Below are positions 1 through 7,985 of a stretch of DNA of 64,000 bases, piece after piece. The notes beneath the pieces are model-generated. The model saw only the letters and a list, made by a program, of their open reading frames with translations. It was not told where the DNA came from and searched no databases. Both the position numbers and the translations under genes were made by a program. Origin of the DNA: Streptomyces sp. NBC_01216 (GTDB taxonomy: Bacteria; Actinomycetota; Actinomycetes; Streptomycetales; Streptomycetaceae); assembly GCF_035994945.1 (NCBI RefSeq), contig NZ_CP108677.1, positions 2,294,001 through 2,358,000 on the forward strand. Direction: 5' to 3'. The first letter of the stretch is position 1. Each line of letters begins with the position of its first letter.

Positions 1-1
1 C

Positions 2-493
2 GTCGACGTCATGACGCCGTTCATGGTCGCCCTCCTCGGCCTCGGCCTCAACGAGGGCGCCTACATGGCGGAGATCGTCCGCGCCGGCATCCAGTCGGTC
101 GACGAGGGACAGACGGAGGCCGCGCACGCCCTCGGCATGTCCCAGACCAAGACCATGCGCCGGATCGTCCTGCCGCAGGCCATGCGCGTCATCGTGCCCC
201 CGACGGGCAATGAGTTCATCAACATGCTCAAGACCTCGTCCTTGGTCTCGGCAGTGCAGTACACCGAACTCCTTCGCGCCTCGTCGAACATCGGCAGCAC
301 GGCGGGCGCGGTCATGGAGATGCTGTTCGTCGCGTCCATCTGGTACCTGGCTCTGACCAGCGTCTTCAGCGTGGGCCAGTACTACCTGGAGCGCCGCTTC
401 GCCCGCGGCTCCATTCGCACCCTGCCGCCCACGCCCTGGCAGCGGATCCGGTCAAACCTGACCATGTTCAAGCGTTCGGAGGTGTCGGGATGA
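2..493 (+). CDS. Amino-acid ABC transporter permease, 3' part only
   Basis: This is the C-terminal part of a polar amino-acid importer permease of the HisM/GlnP type; the start lies outside the window, and 163 codons are visible in frame from base 2. The cytoplasmic EAA loop that docks on the ATPase is clear (EAAHALGMS followed by RIVLPQA), and a hydrophobic segment ([18 protein letters not shown]) near the end is the last membrane helix. Its TGA stop overlaps the ATG of the ATPase gene (ATGA), so the two are translationally coupled. The substrate cannot be read from the sequence; glutamate/glutamine-type amino acids are typical for the family. The solute-binding protein is presumably upstream of the window. 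Confidence 0.9.
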   Translation, partial: VDVMTPFMVALLGLGLNEGAYMAEIVRAGIQSVDEGQTEAAHALGMSQTKTMRRIVLPQAMRVIVPPTGNEFINMLKTSSLVSAVQYTELLRASSNIGSTAGAVMEMLFVASIWYLALTSVFSVGQYYLERRFARGSIRTLPPTPWQRIRSNLTMFKRSEVSG

Positions 494-1257
494 CCGGCGA
501 GCCCATGGTCAAGGCGGAAGGCGTCCACAAGTCCTACGGGCCGGCGCACATCCTCCGCGGCATCGATCTGGAGGTCCAGAACGGTGAGGTGTTCTGCCTG
601 GTCGGCCCGTCGGGCTCAGGCAAGTCGACCTTCCTGCGCTGCATCAACCACCTCGAGCGCATCGACGGCGGCCGCCTCTCGGTGGACGGCAACCTCGTCG
701 GCTACCGCCAGAAGGGCGACAAGCTGTACGAGCTGAAGGACGGCGAGGTCGCGGCCCAGCGCCGGGACATCGGCATGGTCTTCCAGCGCTTCAACCTGTT
801 CCCGCACATGACGGCTCTGGGCAACGTCATGGAGGCGCCGATCCAGGTCAAGGGCGACACTCGGGCGGTGGCGCGCGAGCGCGCCGAGCGCCTGCTCGAC
901 CGTGTCGGCCTGGGCGACAAGATGGGCAACTACCCCTCCCAGCTCTCCGGCGGCCAGCAGCAGCGCGTCGCCATCGCCCGTGCCCTGGCGATGGAGCCGA
1001 AGCTGATGCTGTTCGACGAGCCGACCTCGGCCCTCGACCCGGAGCTCGTGGGTGACGTCCTGGACGTCATGCGGGACCTCGCCGAGTCGGGCATGACCAT
1101 GATCGTCGTCACCCACGAGATGGGCTTCGCCCGCGAGGTGGGCGACTCGCTGGTGTTCATGGACGGCGGTGTCGTGGTCGAGTCCGGGCACCCCCGGGAG
1201 GTCCTGGGGAACCCGCAGCACGACCGGACGAAGGCGTTCCTGTCCAAGGTGCTGTGA
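490..1257 (+). CDS. Amino-acid ABC transporter ATP-binding protein
   Basis: A 255-residue ATPase subunit that powers the importer whose permease ends just upstream. It has Walker A GPSGSGKS at residues 39-46, a Q-loop near FQRFNLF, the ABC signature LSGGQQQR near 152, Walker B LMLFDEP near 172 and the switch histidine in VVTHEMGF. Length and motifs are those of the GlnQ/HisP family. The ATG overlaps the permease stop. A perfect 14-bp hairpin follows the stop, so the operon ends here. The substrate is not determined. Confidence 0.95.
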   Translation: MTGEPMVKAEGVHKSYGPAHILRGIDLEVQNGEVFCLVGPSGSGKSTFLRCINHLERIDGGRLSVDGNLVGYRQKGDKLYELKDGEVAAQRRDIGMVFQRFNLFPHMTALGNVMEAPIQVKGDTRAVARERAERLLDRVGLGDKMGNYPSQLSGGQQQRVAIARALAMEPKLMLFDEPTSALDPELVGDVLDVMRDLAESGMTMIVVTHEMGFAREVGDSLVFMDGGVVVESGHPREVLGNPQHDRTKAFLSKVL

Positions 1258-1284
1258 CTTCTGCCGAAAACCCCCGGCACCTGT

Positions 1285-1316
1285 CAGGTGCCCGCCGCTC
1301 ATGCGGCGGGCACCTG
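1285..1316 (+). terminator. Rho-independent-type hairpin after the ABC operon
   Basis: A perfect 14-bp inverted repeat (arms 1285-1298 and 1303-1316) with a TCAT loop lies 28 bp after the ATPase stop. There is no strong U-tract, as is usual in Streptomyces. It could also serve the convergent methyltransferase gene. Confidence 0.8.
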
Positions 1317-1450
1317 CCTGCTTTCCGGCTCACCTCCGGGAACGGGCACCGAGCCCGCACGCACGGGCGCGGCGGTACCGAGGCGCCGGAGACGTCGGCC
1401 CGCGCGGCCGGCGGCGGCTCCCGAACAGGGCCGCCACCGTCTTCTCGGGT

Positions 1451-2212
1451 CTACCTGACCGCGAGGACCATCGTGTCCGACGGCGAGGCCCAGACCGGCC
1501 GCGCCTCGGCGAAGCCGGACGCGCGCAGGATCTCCGCGTGGCGGCGCGAGGAGGGCATGTCGCCGTCCGCGTGCTCGCCGTAGATCTCGAAACGACGGGC
1601 GGTGGGCTCGGCGAGCACCGGGTCCTGCGCGGCCACGGCCCACCAGTCTGCCCAGTCCAGGGCTCCGGCCGCCTTGGCGCGGTCCATGGCGGCGTGCCGG
1701 TGGGCGCGCTCGGCGGCGTTGATCCGGGGAGTGGTCTCGTCGATCATGTGGTCGGCGTTCATGAAGACACCGCCGTCACGGACCAGTCCGGCGAGCTGCG
1801 CGTAGAGCGTGGTGAGCGGGCCGGTGTGGAGCCAGTGGAGTGCGGTGGCGGTGAGCACGGCGTCGTACACGGTGTAAGGAAGCCCCGCCGCCCATTCCGG
1901 GTCCTTGAGATCGGCGGTCACGAAGGTGACGCGCCCGTCGCCGGCGAAGTAGCCCTTGGCGATGGCGAGAAGCGCGGGGTCGAGGTCCACCCCGACGCTC
2001 GTCGCTTTCGGGAACCGCCTGAGCAGCCGGTCCGTGATACTCCCCGTACCGCAGGCCAGGTCGAGGATGCGGGGCTCCGGCCCCACCACGGCCTCGACCA
2101 TGTCGAGCATCACGCGGAACCTCTCCTCCCGGTCCGGCATGTACCACTCCTGCTGCCGGTCCCAGCTCCGCTGCCAGGCCGCCCAGTCGGTTCCGGTCGC
2201 CGCGTCCGTCAT
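1451..2212 (-). CDS. Class I SAM-dependent methyltransferase
   Basis: A 253-residue predicted methyltransferase. Motif I for S-adenosylmethionine binding is LDLACGTGS at about 50-58, followed by the acidic residue after beta-2 (VGVDLDP) and motif II-like FVTADLKDP. The C-terminal half carries the usual Rossmann-type methyltransferase pattern, but nothing identifies the acceptor. The gene is single, convergent with the ABC operon and divergent from the CGNR gene at 2307. Substrate is unknown; small-molecule methylation is most likely. Confidence 0.85.
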   Translation of the reverse strand: MTDAATGTDWAAWQRSWDRQQEWYMPDREERFRVMLDMVEAVVGPEPRILDLACGTGSITDRLLRRFPKATSVGVDLDPALLAIAKGYFAGDGRVTFVTADLKDPEWAAGLPYTVYDAVLTATALHWLHTGPLTTLYAQLAGLVRDGGVFMNADHMIDETTPRINAAERAHRHAAMDRAKAAGALDWADWWAVAAQDPVLAEPTARRFEIYGEHADGDMPSSRRHAEILRASGFAEARPVWASPSDTMVLAVR

Positions 2213-2306
2213 CGCCGTCCCTCACCCTCGTTGTAATACCCTTCAAGGGGAAACAGCCGTTACCCCTCGCGCTCACGACCCTAGACCGCCTGAGTAAGGA
2301 CTACAA

Positions 2307-2954
2307 GTGGAACTGGCCTATTACTCGGACTACGCCGTGCGTCTGGTCAACACGGAGGAGCCCGCCCGCAACAAGGACTCCCTGACATCGGTCGAGGCGA
2401 TCCGCGAGCTCTTCGGCTCGGCCTCCCAGATGGCCCGGCGGGCCACGGACGCCGACGTGACACGGCTCCGCTCGGTTCGCACCCGGCTGCGGGCGGTCTT
2501 CACCGCGGCCGACGAGGGCGACCACACCCACGCAGTGGACCTGCTGAACTCCCTGCTCCTGGAGTTCCCGGTCAGCCCGCAGATCTCCGGGCACGACTAC
2601 CTCGACGAGGAGGGGCACCCGCGCTGGCACATGCATCTCGCGGACCACCCCTCGAACGCGACCGCGGGGTACGCGGCCATCGGGGCGATGGGCCTCGCCT
2701 TCCATCTGACGGAGTTCGGCGCCGACCGGCTGGGCCTGTGCCAGGCGCCGCCCTGCCGCAACGCCTACCTGGACACGTCGACGAACCGCTCGCGGCGCTA
2801 CTGCTCGGACCGCTGCGCGACCCGCGCCAACGTGGCCGCCTACCGGGCGCGCAAGCGCCTGGAAGCCGAGGACGCCGAGCGTGCTGAGCGCACCGACCTC
2901 ACCGGTCGCACCGAGGAGAAGAGCCAGGAGAACAGCACGGCCACCGAGCGCTGA
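2307..2954 (+). CDS. ABATE/CGNR-type zinc-finger protein
   Basis: A 215-residue protein of the family with an N-terminal ABATE (stress-induced transcription regulator-like) domain and a C-terminal CGNR-type zinc ribbon. The four ligand cysteines are C145, C150, C166 and C170, followed by a basic helix (RANVAAYRARKR) that suggests nucleic-acid binding. The usual Cys-Gly-Asn-Arg after the fourth cysteine reads Cys-Ala-Thr-Arg here. Start is GTG at 2307 with AAGGA seven bases upstream. The last 115 bp overlap, in antisense, the 3' end of sodX. The family is common in actinobacteria and is thought to be regulatory; its targets are unknown. Confidence 0.85.
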   Translation: MELAYYSDYAVRLVNTEEPARNKDSLTSVEAIRELFGSASQMARRATDADVTRLRSVRTRLRAVFTAADEGDHTHAVDLLNSLLLEFPVSPQISGHDYLDEEGHPRWHMHLADHPSNATAGYAAIGAMGLAFHLTEFGADRLGLCQAPPCRNAYLDTSTNRSRRYCSDRCATRANVAAYRARKRLEAEDAERAERTDLTGRTEEKSQENSTATER

Positions 2955-3328
2955 CGCCCCGGGGTCACGGGCCGGTAGCGCGCCCGCACCCGCCCGAGCA
3001 CCAACTCGAAGGGGACGGCCCCGAAGACCCGGCTGTCGCCCTCGGTGTCCCGGTTGTCACCCAGCACCCACCAGCCGGCGGGCTGTCGCTCCACCAGACG
3101 CTTCACGACGAGCAGATCCTGCTGCAGCGGATGACGCAGCACGGCGACGTCCCCCGGCCGCAGCCGGGCACCGTAGCGCACCAGCAAGCGGTCGCCGTGG
3201 AGCAGCGTGGGCACCATGGACACCCCCGTCACCTCGGCGATCCCGAACAGGGCACCGGACTCCCGCTCCGCTCCCCGCCCCGACTCCGTCATCCGGTACC
3301 TCCCGGTCCGATCGTCCACGAGTCCCAT
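2840..3328 (-). CDS. sodX: Nickel superoxide dismutase maturation protease SodX
   Basis: A signal-peptidase-like (S26) serine protease that removes the leader of SodN so that the nickel hook starts with His1. The catalytic Ser is in TGVSMVPTL, the catalytic Lys in VVKRLVE, and the box-E-like GDNRDTEGDSR follows. I chose ATG 3328 over ATG 3292 (nearer the family start) because it leaves a short promoter gap to the divergent sodN; either is possible. The C-terminus carries an unusual tail of about 35 residues rich in Ser, Arg, Ala and Val, read antisense through the end of the CGNR-type gene. Divergence from sodN is the standard arrangement. Confidence 0.88.
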   Translation of the reverse strand: MGLVDDRTGRYRMTESGRGAERESGALFGIAEVTGVSMVPTLLHGDRLLVRYGARLRPGDVAVLRHPLQQDLLVVKRLVERQPAGWWVLGDNRDTEGDSRVFGAVPFELVLGRVRARYRPVTPGRQRSVAVLFSWLFSSVRPVRSVRSARSASSASRRLRAR

Positions 3329-3434
3329 GGTGACCCTGGACTTTTGTCCTAAGCCCCAGGGGGCGCTCGCGAAAACAGGCTTCTCACGGAGTAATGTCCC
3401 ACCTGAGAAGACGATCACGAGGAAGGACAGCTCA

Positions 3435-3830
3435 ATGCTCTCCCGCCTGTTTGCCCCCAAGGTGAAGGTCAGCGCCCACTGCGACCTCCCCTGCGGTGTC
3501 TACGACCCGGCCCAGGCCCGGATCGAGGCCGAGTCGGTCAAGGCCGTCCAGGAGAAGTACCAGGCCAACGAGGACGCGCACTTCCGCGCCCGCGCCACGG
3601 TCATCAAGGAGCAGCGCGCGGAGCTCGCCAAGCACCACATCTCGGTGCTGTGGAGCGACTACTTCAAGCCCCCGCACTTCGAGAAGTTCCCGGAGCTGCA
3701 CCAGCTCATCAACGACACCCTGAAGGCCTTGTCGGCCGCCAAGGCGTCGACGGACCCGAAGACGGGCGAGAAGGCGCTGGAGCTCATCGCCGAGGTCGAC
3801 CGCATCTTCTGGGAGACGAAGAAGGCATGA
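3435..3830 (+). CDS. sodN: Nickel superoxide dismutase precursor SodN
   Basis: Cytoplasmic superoxide dismutase that uses nickel. The 131-residue precursor has a 14-residue leader ending VKVSA, cleaved before the nickel-binding hook HCDLPCGVYDPAQ; His15, Cys16 and Cys20 of the precursor become His1, Cys2 and Cys6 of the enzyme. The mature length of 117 residues is exactly that of the family. ATG 3435 is preceded by GGAAGGA. In S. coelicolor sodN is on when nickel is available while the iron enzyme is repressed by Nur; that regulation is family knowledge and I did not identify a Nur site here. A hairpin follows the stop. Confidence 0.97.
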   Translation: MLSRLFAPKVKVSAHCDLPCGVYDPAQARIEAESVKAVQEKYQANEDAHFRARATVIKEQRAELAKHHISVLWSDYFKPPHFEKFPELHQLINDTLKALSAAKASTDPKTGEKALELIAEVDRIFWETKKA

Positions 3831-3838
3831 TCTCCCTC

Positions 3839-3878
3839 TAAGCGGCCTGACCTGCACCTTCGCGGGTCACGCCGCTTA
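3839..3878 (+). terminator. sodN terminator hairpin
   Basis: Arms 3839-3852 and 3865-3878 form a 14-bp stem with one mismatch (TAAGCGGC then TGACC). It starts nine bases after the sodN stop. Confidence 0.8.
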
Positions 3879-3985
3879 GCTGTCCGCACCCGGTCCGCAG
3901 TCCGCCGAGCACGGCGTCCACCACGGCCTGGGTGCGGTCTTGTTCCGGGCCGCAGGTACGCATGGAGCCGCAGCGGCGGACGGCG

Positions 3986-4456
3986 TCACGGGGACTCGTC
4001 GACGGGGAGGAAGTAGCGGAGCTTCTCCCGGGCCGTGGCGCCCAGGCGGTCGTAGAAGCGGATCGCGCCCTCGTTCCAGGCCGGGGTCTGCCACTGGATC
4101 TCGGTCAGGCCGAGTGTCCGGGCCTCCTCCCTCAGCGCGGCGACGAAGAGCGGGCCGAGGCCCATGCCGCGGTGTGCGGCGGAGAGGTAGAGGCAGTCCA
4201 TGTGGAGGTACTCGGCGGCGTCCCAGGTGGAGAGCACCGGGGAGCAGGTGGCGTAGCCGGCCAGGGTGCCGTCGGGGAGTTCGGCGACCAGGCAGCGCAG
4301 GCGCGTGGGCCCGGGGCCGAACAAAAGGGGGGTGAGCCGGTCCGCGAGGCCGGGTGCGGGGGGCGCGGACTTCTCGTACGCGGCGTGCTCCGCCGCCAGT
4401 TCGGCCACGCGCTCCAGGTCTTCCGGGGTGGCGTGGCGGACACGTGGGGCGCTCAA
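3986..4456 (-). CDS. GNAT family N-acetyltransferase
   Basis: A predicted acetyl-CoA-dependent acyltransferase of 156 residues. The acetyl-CoA binding signature is the segment around SAAHRGMGLGPLFVAAL, and the C-terminal beta-bulge with NEGAIRFYDRLGA is typical of the diamine-acetyltransferase-like subgroup. Start is TTG at 4456 with GGAGAAG four bases upstream, and it overlaps the stop of the preceding 90-codon gene as TTGA. That makes it the third gene of a coupled LysR - small ORF - GNAT unit. The acceptor is unknown. Confidence 0.82.
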   Translation of the reverse strand: MSAPRVRHATPEDLERVAELAAEHAAYEKSAPPAPGLADRLTPLLFGPGPTRLRCLVAELPDGTLAGYATCSPVLSTWDAAEYLHMDCLYLSAAHRGMGLGPLFVAALREEARTLGLTEIQWQTPAWNEGAIRFYDRLGATAREKLRYFLPVDESP

Positions 4457-4725
4457 CGGACTTCTCCCTCGGTGACGTCGCCGGCCGAGGCCCTCACACG
4501 TCCCGCGGCCGTCCTGGTGCCGTGCGGGACCTGCCGCGCGAAGGCGTCCCGCTCGTGTCGCGCCCGCTCCGTCCCCGCCTCGCCGATCGTGCTGCCCGGG
4601 GCGTCGATCGCGCACGCCCGCACGAGGTGGCCGCCCGCATCCCGGGTCCCCCCGGCGGGTACGGTGCGGGCGAGATGCTCCCGCGACAGCTTCGTGAGCG
4701 TGGCCTCGTCCACCAGATCCGTCAT
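4453..4725 (-). CDS. Small hypothetical protein coupled between LysR and GNAT genes
   Basis: A 90-residue reading frame starting at MTDLVDEATLTKLSREH. Its ATG overlaps the LysR gene stop (ATGA) and its TGA overlaps the TTG start of the GNAT gene (TTGA). This double coupling is the main reason to believe it is translated. No domain is recognised; the product is hydrophilic, rich in Ala, Arg, Thr and Gly, with no membrane segment. It could be a decayed remnant kept as a translational bridge. Confidence 0.5.
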   Translation of the reverse strand: MTDLVDEATLTKLSREHLARTVPAGGTRDAGGHLVRACAIDAPGSTIGEAGTERARHERDAFARQVPHGTRTAAGRVRASAGDVTEGEVR

Positions 4726-5678
4726 GCGCTCATCATGCACGGCCCCACCGGCATGCCGTTCCGCCGGAGCCATTCCCGGTACGGCGCGGCCCGTAAGGCC
4801 GCCTCCTGGTAGGCCACCGCGAGGTCCTCGTACAGCGCGTCAAGCGGCACTCCGGCACGGGCGTACAGCAGCAGGCGGACGCCCAACGGGTCGTCGCGCA
4901 GCGGGCGGATCGCCATGTCCTCACGTGCGACGGAGGTCGGCTGACAGGGTGCCACGGCCTCGCCGAGGACGATCAGCGCGGCGGCGGTGTGATAGTCCCC
5001 GTGCAGCAGGGGCGGATCGATCCCGGCCTCGCTCAGGACGCGGCGCAGCCCGTCCCACTCGCCGTCCACCGTCGGATCGACCATCCAGCGGTCCTCGGCG
5101 AGTTCGGCCAGGTCCACGACGGGCCGGCGGGCGGCCGGGTGGTCCCGGGCCATCGAGACGAACTGCGGTTCACGGTCGACCAGGACCCTCGCCTGGAGGC
5201 CCTGGGGGACACGGAGCGGGCAGCCCTCGACCTCGTGGACGAAGGCCACGTCCAGGTGCCCGGCAGCGAGCGAGCGCAGCAGGGCGTTGGCGGAGACGTC
5301 CATGCGGAGGGCGATGTCCGCGCCGGGACGGCTCTGGCGCAGCCGGCGCAGCCAGCCGGGCAGCGCGCGGCTGGCGGTGGAGCCCACCCGCAGGCAGCGG
5401 CCGTCGCCGCCGGATGCCGCGGCCCTGGTCTCGGTGATCAGTGTGGCCATCTGGTCGATCAGTGGCCGGGCCCTGCTGAGGACGGCGTGGCCGAGTGGGG
5501 TGGGGCGGCAGCCGGTGCGGCCGCGCGCGAACAGCTCGGCGCCCAGGGCGTTCTCGATCCGACGCAGCTGGGTCGTCACCGAGGGCTGGGTCATGCCCAG
5601 GTACCGCGCCGCCTTGTGCACACTGCCCGTGTCCGCGATGGCGCAGAGCACGCGCAGATGCCTCACCTCCAGTTCCAT
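4722..5678 (-). CDS. LysR-family regulator divergent from the secreted protease gene
   Basis: A 318-residue LysR transcription factor. The N-terminal winged helix-turn-helix covers about residues 1-60 (AARYLGMTQPSVTTQLRRIE), followed by a substrate-binding co-inducer domain. I chose ATG 5678 (MELEVRHLRV) because it fits the family start; a longer frame to 5732 would intrude on the promoter region. It is divergent from the snapalysin gene at 5866, the classic arrangement of the S. coelicolor/S. lividans snpA regulator (SnpR/MprR type), so activation of that protease is the likely role. Its stop overlaps the start of the small gene downstream. Confidence 0.88.
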   Translation of the reverse strand: MELEVRHLRVLCAIADTGSVHKAARYLGMTQPSVTTQLRRIENALGAELFARGRTGCRPTPLGHAVLSRARPLIDQMATLITETRAAASGGDGRCLRVGSTASRALPGWLRRLRQSRPGADIALRMDVSANALLRSLAAGHLDVAFVHEVEGCPLRVPQGLQARVLVDREPQFVSMARDHPAARRPVVDLAELAEDRWMVDPTVDGEWDGLRRVLSEAGIDPPLLHGDYHTAAALIVLGEAVAPCQPTSVAREDMAIRPLRDDPLGVRLLLYARAGVPLDALYEDLAVAYQEAALRAAPYREWLRRNGMPVGPCMMSA

Positions 5679-5865
5679 ACATCGAGCGTAGGACGGCCCT
5701 GTGGGTCGCACCAGATACTCATGTCGCCCCAATTCCCCTCCATTCGCAGAGAGTTGGGCACAGGTTTTCGTGAAGGTGATGTGTTCGCGCTATCCCCTGC
5801 TGGCATCATCCGCTCACCCCCGGGCTCCCTCCAGACTCTCCTCAACCCCACAGGAGGAGCCCCCC
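5679..5865. promoter_or_regulatory. Divergent promoter region of LysR gene and snpA
   Basis: The 187-bp gap must contain both promoters and the LysR operator. The only certain element is the snpA ribosome-binding site (CAGGAGGAG at 5851-5859). The stretch from about 5740 to 5800 is less GC-rich than its surroundings, but I could not single out one convincing T-N11-A palindrome. Confidence 0.5.
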
Positions 5866-6513
5866 ATGACACACCCCAAGGTCCTCAAGTCCGCCCTGGC
5901 CGCCACCGTCGGCCTCGGTCTCGCCCTCGCGCTCGGAGTCGCCCCCACCGCCTCCGCCGCCTCCGCCGCGCCGACGTCCGGCTACACCGCCTACGCCGGC
6001 TCCCAGGCGGAGGCCAAGGCGAACAAGGCCTTCTACGAGGCCGTCATGAAGTCGGTGGCGGAGAAGCGGGCCGCCAACCCGGGCGTGGCCGCCGTCACCG
6101 TCGTCTACTCGGCCTCCTACGCCCCGTCGTTCCGTACCCAGATCGCCCAGAGCACCCAGATATGGAACAGCTCGGTGAGCAACGTGCGGCTGGTGGAGGG
6201 CAGCAACCCCGACTTCCGCTACTACGAGGGCAACGACTCCCGCGGTTCGTACGCCAGCACCGACGGCCACGGGCGCGGCTACATCTTCCTCGACTACCGT
6301 CAGAACCAGCAGTACAACTCCACTCGCGTCACCGCCCATGAGACCGGGCACGTCCTCGGCCTGCCGGACCACTACAGCGGCCCGTGCAGCGAGCTGATGT
6401 CCGGTGGCGGTCCGGGCACCTCCTGCACGAACGCCTGGCCCAACACGCAGGAGCGGTCGCGCGTGAACCAGCTGTGGCGCTACGGGATCACCTCGGCCTT
6501 CAAGACCTCCTGA
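5866..6513 (+). CDS. snpA: Snapalysin, secreted small neutral metalloprotease
   Basis: A secreted zinc endopeptidase (family M7), 215 residues as precursor. The signal peptide runs from [10 protein letters not shown] through a Leu/Ala/Gly-rich core to an AxA site around residues 29-33, and a short propeptide follows. The zinc site is the extended motif [11 protein letters not shown] with two His and an Asp ligand, diagnostic of snapalysins. Two cysteine pairs near the C-terminus ([15 protein letters not shown]) probably form a disulfide. ATG 5866 follows a strong ribosome-binding site. Divergent from its presumed LysR activator. Confidence 0.95.
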   Translation: MTHPKVLKSALAATVGLGLALALGVAPTASAASAAPTSGYTAYAGSQAEAKANKAFYEAVMKSVAEKRAANPGVAAVTVVYSASYAPSFRTQIAQSTQIWNSSVSNVRLVEGSNPDFRYYEGNDSRGSYASTDGHGRGYIFLDYRQNQQYNSTRVTAHETGHVLGLPDHYSGPCSELMSGGGPGTSCTNAWPNTQERSRVNQLWRYGITSAFKTS

Positions 6514-6536
6514 TCCCCGCATCACCCCACCACGAG

Positions 6537-6579
6537 CCGGGGGCCGTCGACAGCAGCGACCGCTGTCGGCGGCCCCCGG
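6537..6579 (+). terminator. snpA terminator
   Basis: A long hairpin 23 bp after the stop: CCGGGGGCC (6537-6545) pairs with GGCCCCCGG (6571-6579), with an inner CGACAGC/GCTGTCG stem (6548-6554 and 6562-6568). Confidence 0.85.
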
Positions 6580-6890
6580 CGTTTCCCGTCGGGCCGGTCA
6601 GGGGCCAGGTCAGGGGCCGGTCACCGAGGCGTCCGGCCCGGCCGACGGGGCACACCGCGGGCGTCCGCGCCCCCGCGCGAGGTACGGGGAAGGGCACGGG
6701 CGGCGCGGCGGGGACGGGCAGCGCGGCGAGGGCCGTCACGGGTACGGGACGGAGTCGGCCCTCCGGGCCGGATGCCCCGAAGAAAGCCTCGCTGGGGGCG
6801 AACATCCTTGGATGTGGCGGGAGTTGGGTGTTTCCTGGCGGAGCGGGCCGTACCGGCACGCTCACCGCACCCCGATCCCGGAGGCGTCCG
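6580..6890. other. Intergenic region, no gene supported
   Basis: 311 bp between the snpA terminator and the haemoglobin gene. A short imperfect direct repeat (GGTCAGGGGCC at about 6597-6618) is the only local structure. Open frames across it lack codon bias and ribosome-binding sites. The promoter of the haemoglobin gene is probably in the last 100 bp. Confidence 0.5.
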
Positions 6891-7349
6891 ATGGCCGCTC
6901 GACCCGAGAAGTCCCTGTACGAGGCGGTGGGCGGCGCCGACGCCCTGCGCCGGCTCTCCGGCACCTTCTACGAGGCGGTGCTCGCCGACCCGCTCCTCGC
7001 GCCGGTGTTCGCCGGCTTCACCCCGGCCCATGTCGACCACGTCGCCGTCTGGCTGGCGGAAGTCTTCTCCGGGCCCGCGGGCTTCACGGCGAGACTCGGC
7101 GGGCACCAGGCCCTGCTGCGGGCCCATCTGGGGCTCGCCATCAGCGAGGAGCAGCGACTGCGCTGGATGGAACTGATGACCGCGGCCGTGGAGAAGGAGC
7201 TGCCGGACGACGCGCCGCTGCGTCGCCGGGTGGTGGCGTACTTCGACTGGGGCACCCGGATCGCCAAGGACGTGTCGGCCTCGGAGCCGGGCACCGATCT
7301 GGGTGAACCGGGTCCCACCCCGCGCTGGGGGTGGGACGGCCTGGTCTGA
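6891..7349 (+). CDS. Group II truncated haemoglobin-like oxygen-binding protein
   Basis: A 152-residue 2-on-2 globin. It contains YEAVGGADALRRLSGTFYEAV (split here as YEAVGGADAL and RRLSGTFYEAV) typical of the A/B helices, the proximal-His region LGGHQALLRAHLGL, and a C-terminal WGWDG that resembles the group II Trp pattern. Such proteins bind heme and can carry oxygen or scavenge NO; which applies cannot be told. ATG 6891 follows GGAGGCGTCC, a good ribosome-binding site. The gene is single. Confidence 0.85.
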   Translation: MAARPEKSLYEAVGGADALRRLSGTFYEAVLADPLLAPVFAGFTPAHVDHVAVWLAEVFSGPAGFTARLGGHQALLRAHLGLAISEEQRLRWMELMTAAVEKELPDDAPLRRRVVAYFDWGTRIAKDVSASEPGTDLGEPGPTPRWGWDGLV

Positions 7350-7484
7350 CGGGCCCGGCGGGCGGGCACGCGAAGACGGTCCGCCACTGCCGCCGGTGCC
7401 GGCAGCGGCGGACGGCGGGAAGGGGCGGAGCGGGCCCGAGGTCGCGGGCCTGAGTGGTCCGGCCCACAGCGGTCGACTCGGAGA

Positions 7485-7514
7485 CTGTCGGCCGAAGCCC
7501 CACCCGACAGGCTC
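7485..7514 (-). terminator. Hairpin directly after the stop of the gene ending at 7515
   Basis: Reading on the minus strand, the stop codon continues TGAGAGCCTGTCGGG and closes with CCGACAG, giving a 7-bp stem (7485-7491 with 7504-7510). The same stop-adjacent sequence occurs elsewhere in this window. Confidence 0.6.
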
Positions 7515-7943
7515 TCAGGCGGTCGGGAGGAGACGCCGGGCGAACGCGGCCCCGGCCGGGAGCTGTCGCCTGACGCGGTCGAGGGCCTCGTCGAAGTCAC
7601 CCCCGGCGATGCCCGAAGCGAAGGCGGCGCCGCCGTAGTGGAGCGTCAGACTCAGGTCGGCGCGCTCCCCGAGCGTCAACAGGCAGCTGAGGGTGGCCTG
7701 TTGGGTGACACCGTCAGCGAGGACGGGGAGCGGCAGATCCCACTCCAGGACACAGCCGGCGAGGACTTCGCCTGCCTCGCCGTCCGCGCCGGTCACGCGC
7801 AGGGCGTCGAAGGACGCGCCCGCGTACTCGTTCCCCCTGATGCGGGTGGACACCCGGCGGCCGTCCGCCGTGATGACGATCGCTTCCGCGCCGCTGCGGT
7901 CCCGGTACCAGCCGGTCCAGACTTCCGTCGACTCCGATGACAT
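7515..7943 (-). CDS. Conserved hypothetical protein (possibly DUF6304 family)
   Basis: A 142-residue soluble protein starting MSSESTEVWTGWYRDRSG. It has alternating beta-strand-like segments (VLEWDLPLPVL, ADLSLTLHYGG) and a charged C-terminal helix. I recall similar Streptomyces proteins under a DUF6304 label, but that assignment is from memory. Codon usage is typical of real genes. It lies 42 bp downstream of the small zinc-ribbon-like gene on the same strand, so they may be co-transcribed. No function is proposed. Confidence 0.7.
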   Translation of the reverse strand: MSSESTEVWTGWYRDRSGAEAIVITADGRRVSTRIRGNEYAGASFDALRVTGADGEAGEVLAGCVLEWDLPLPVLADGVTQQATLSCLLTLGERADLSLTLHYGGAAFASGIAGGDFDEALDRVRRQLPAGAAFARRLLPTA

Positions 7944-7985
7944 GCGCGGACTGTAGCGGTATGACCGGCTCCGCCGCGCGGCCGG

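Noticed and set aside
616..1302. Long minus-strand frame (228 codons) across the ABC ATPase gene
   Set aside because: It is the antisense shadow of a fully motif-supported ATPase, with no ribosome-binding site or domain.
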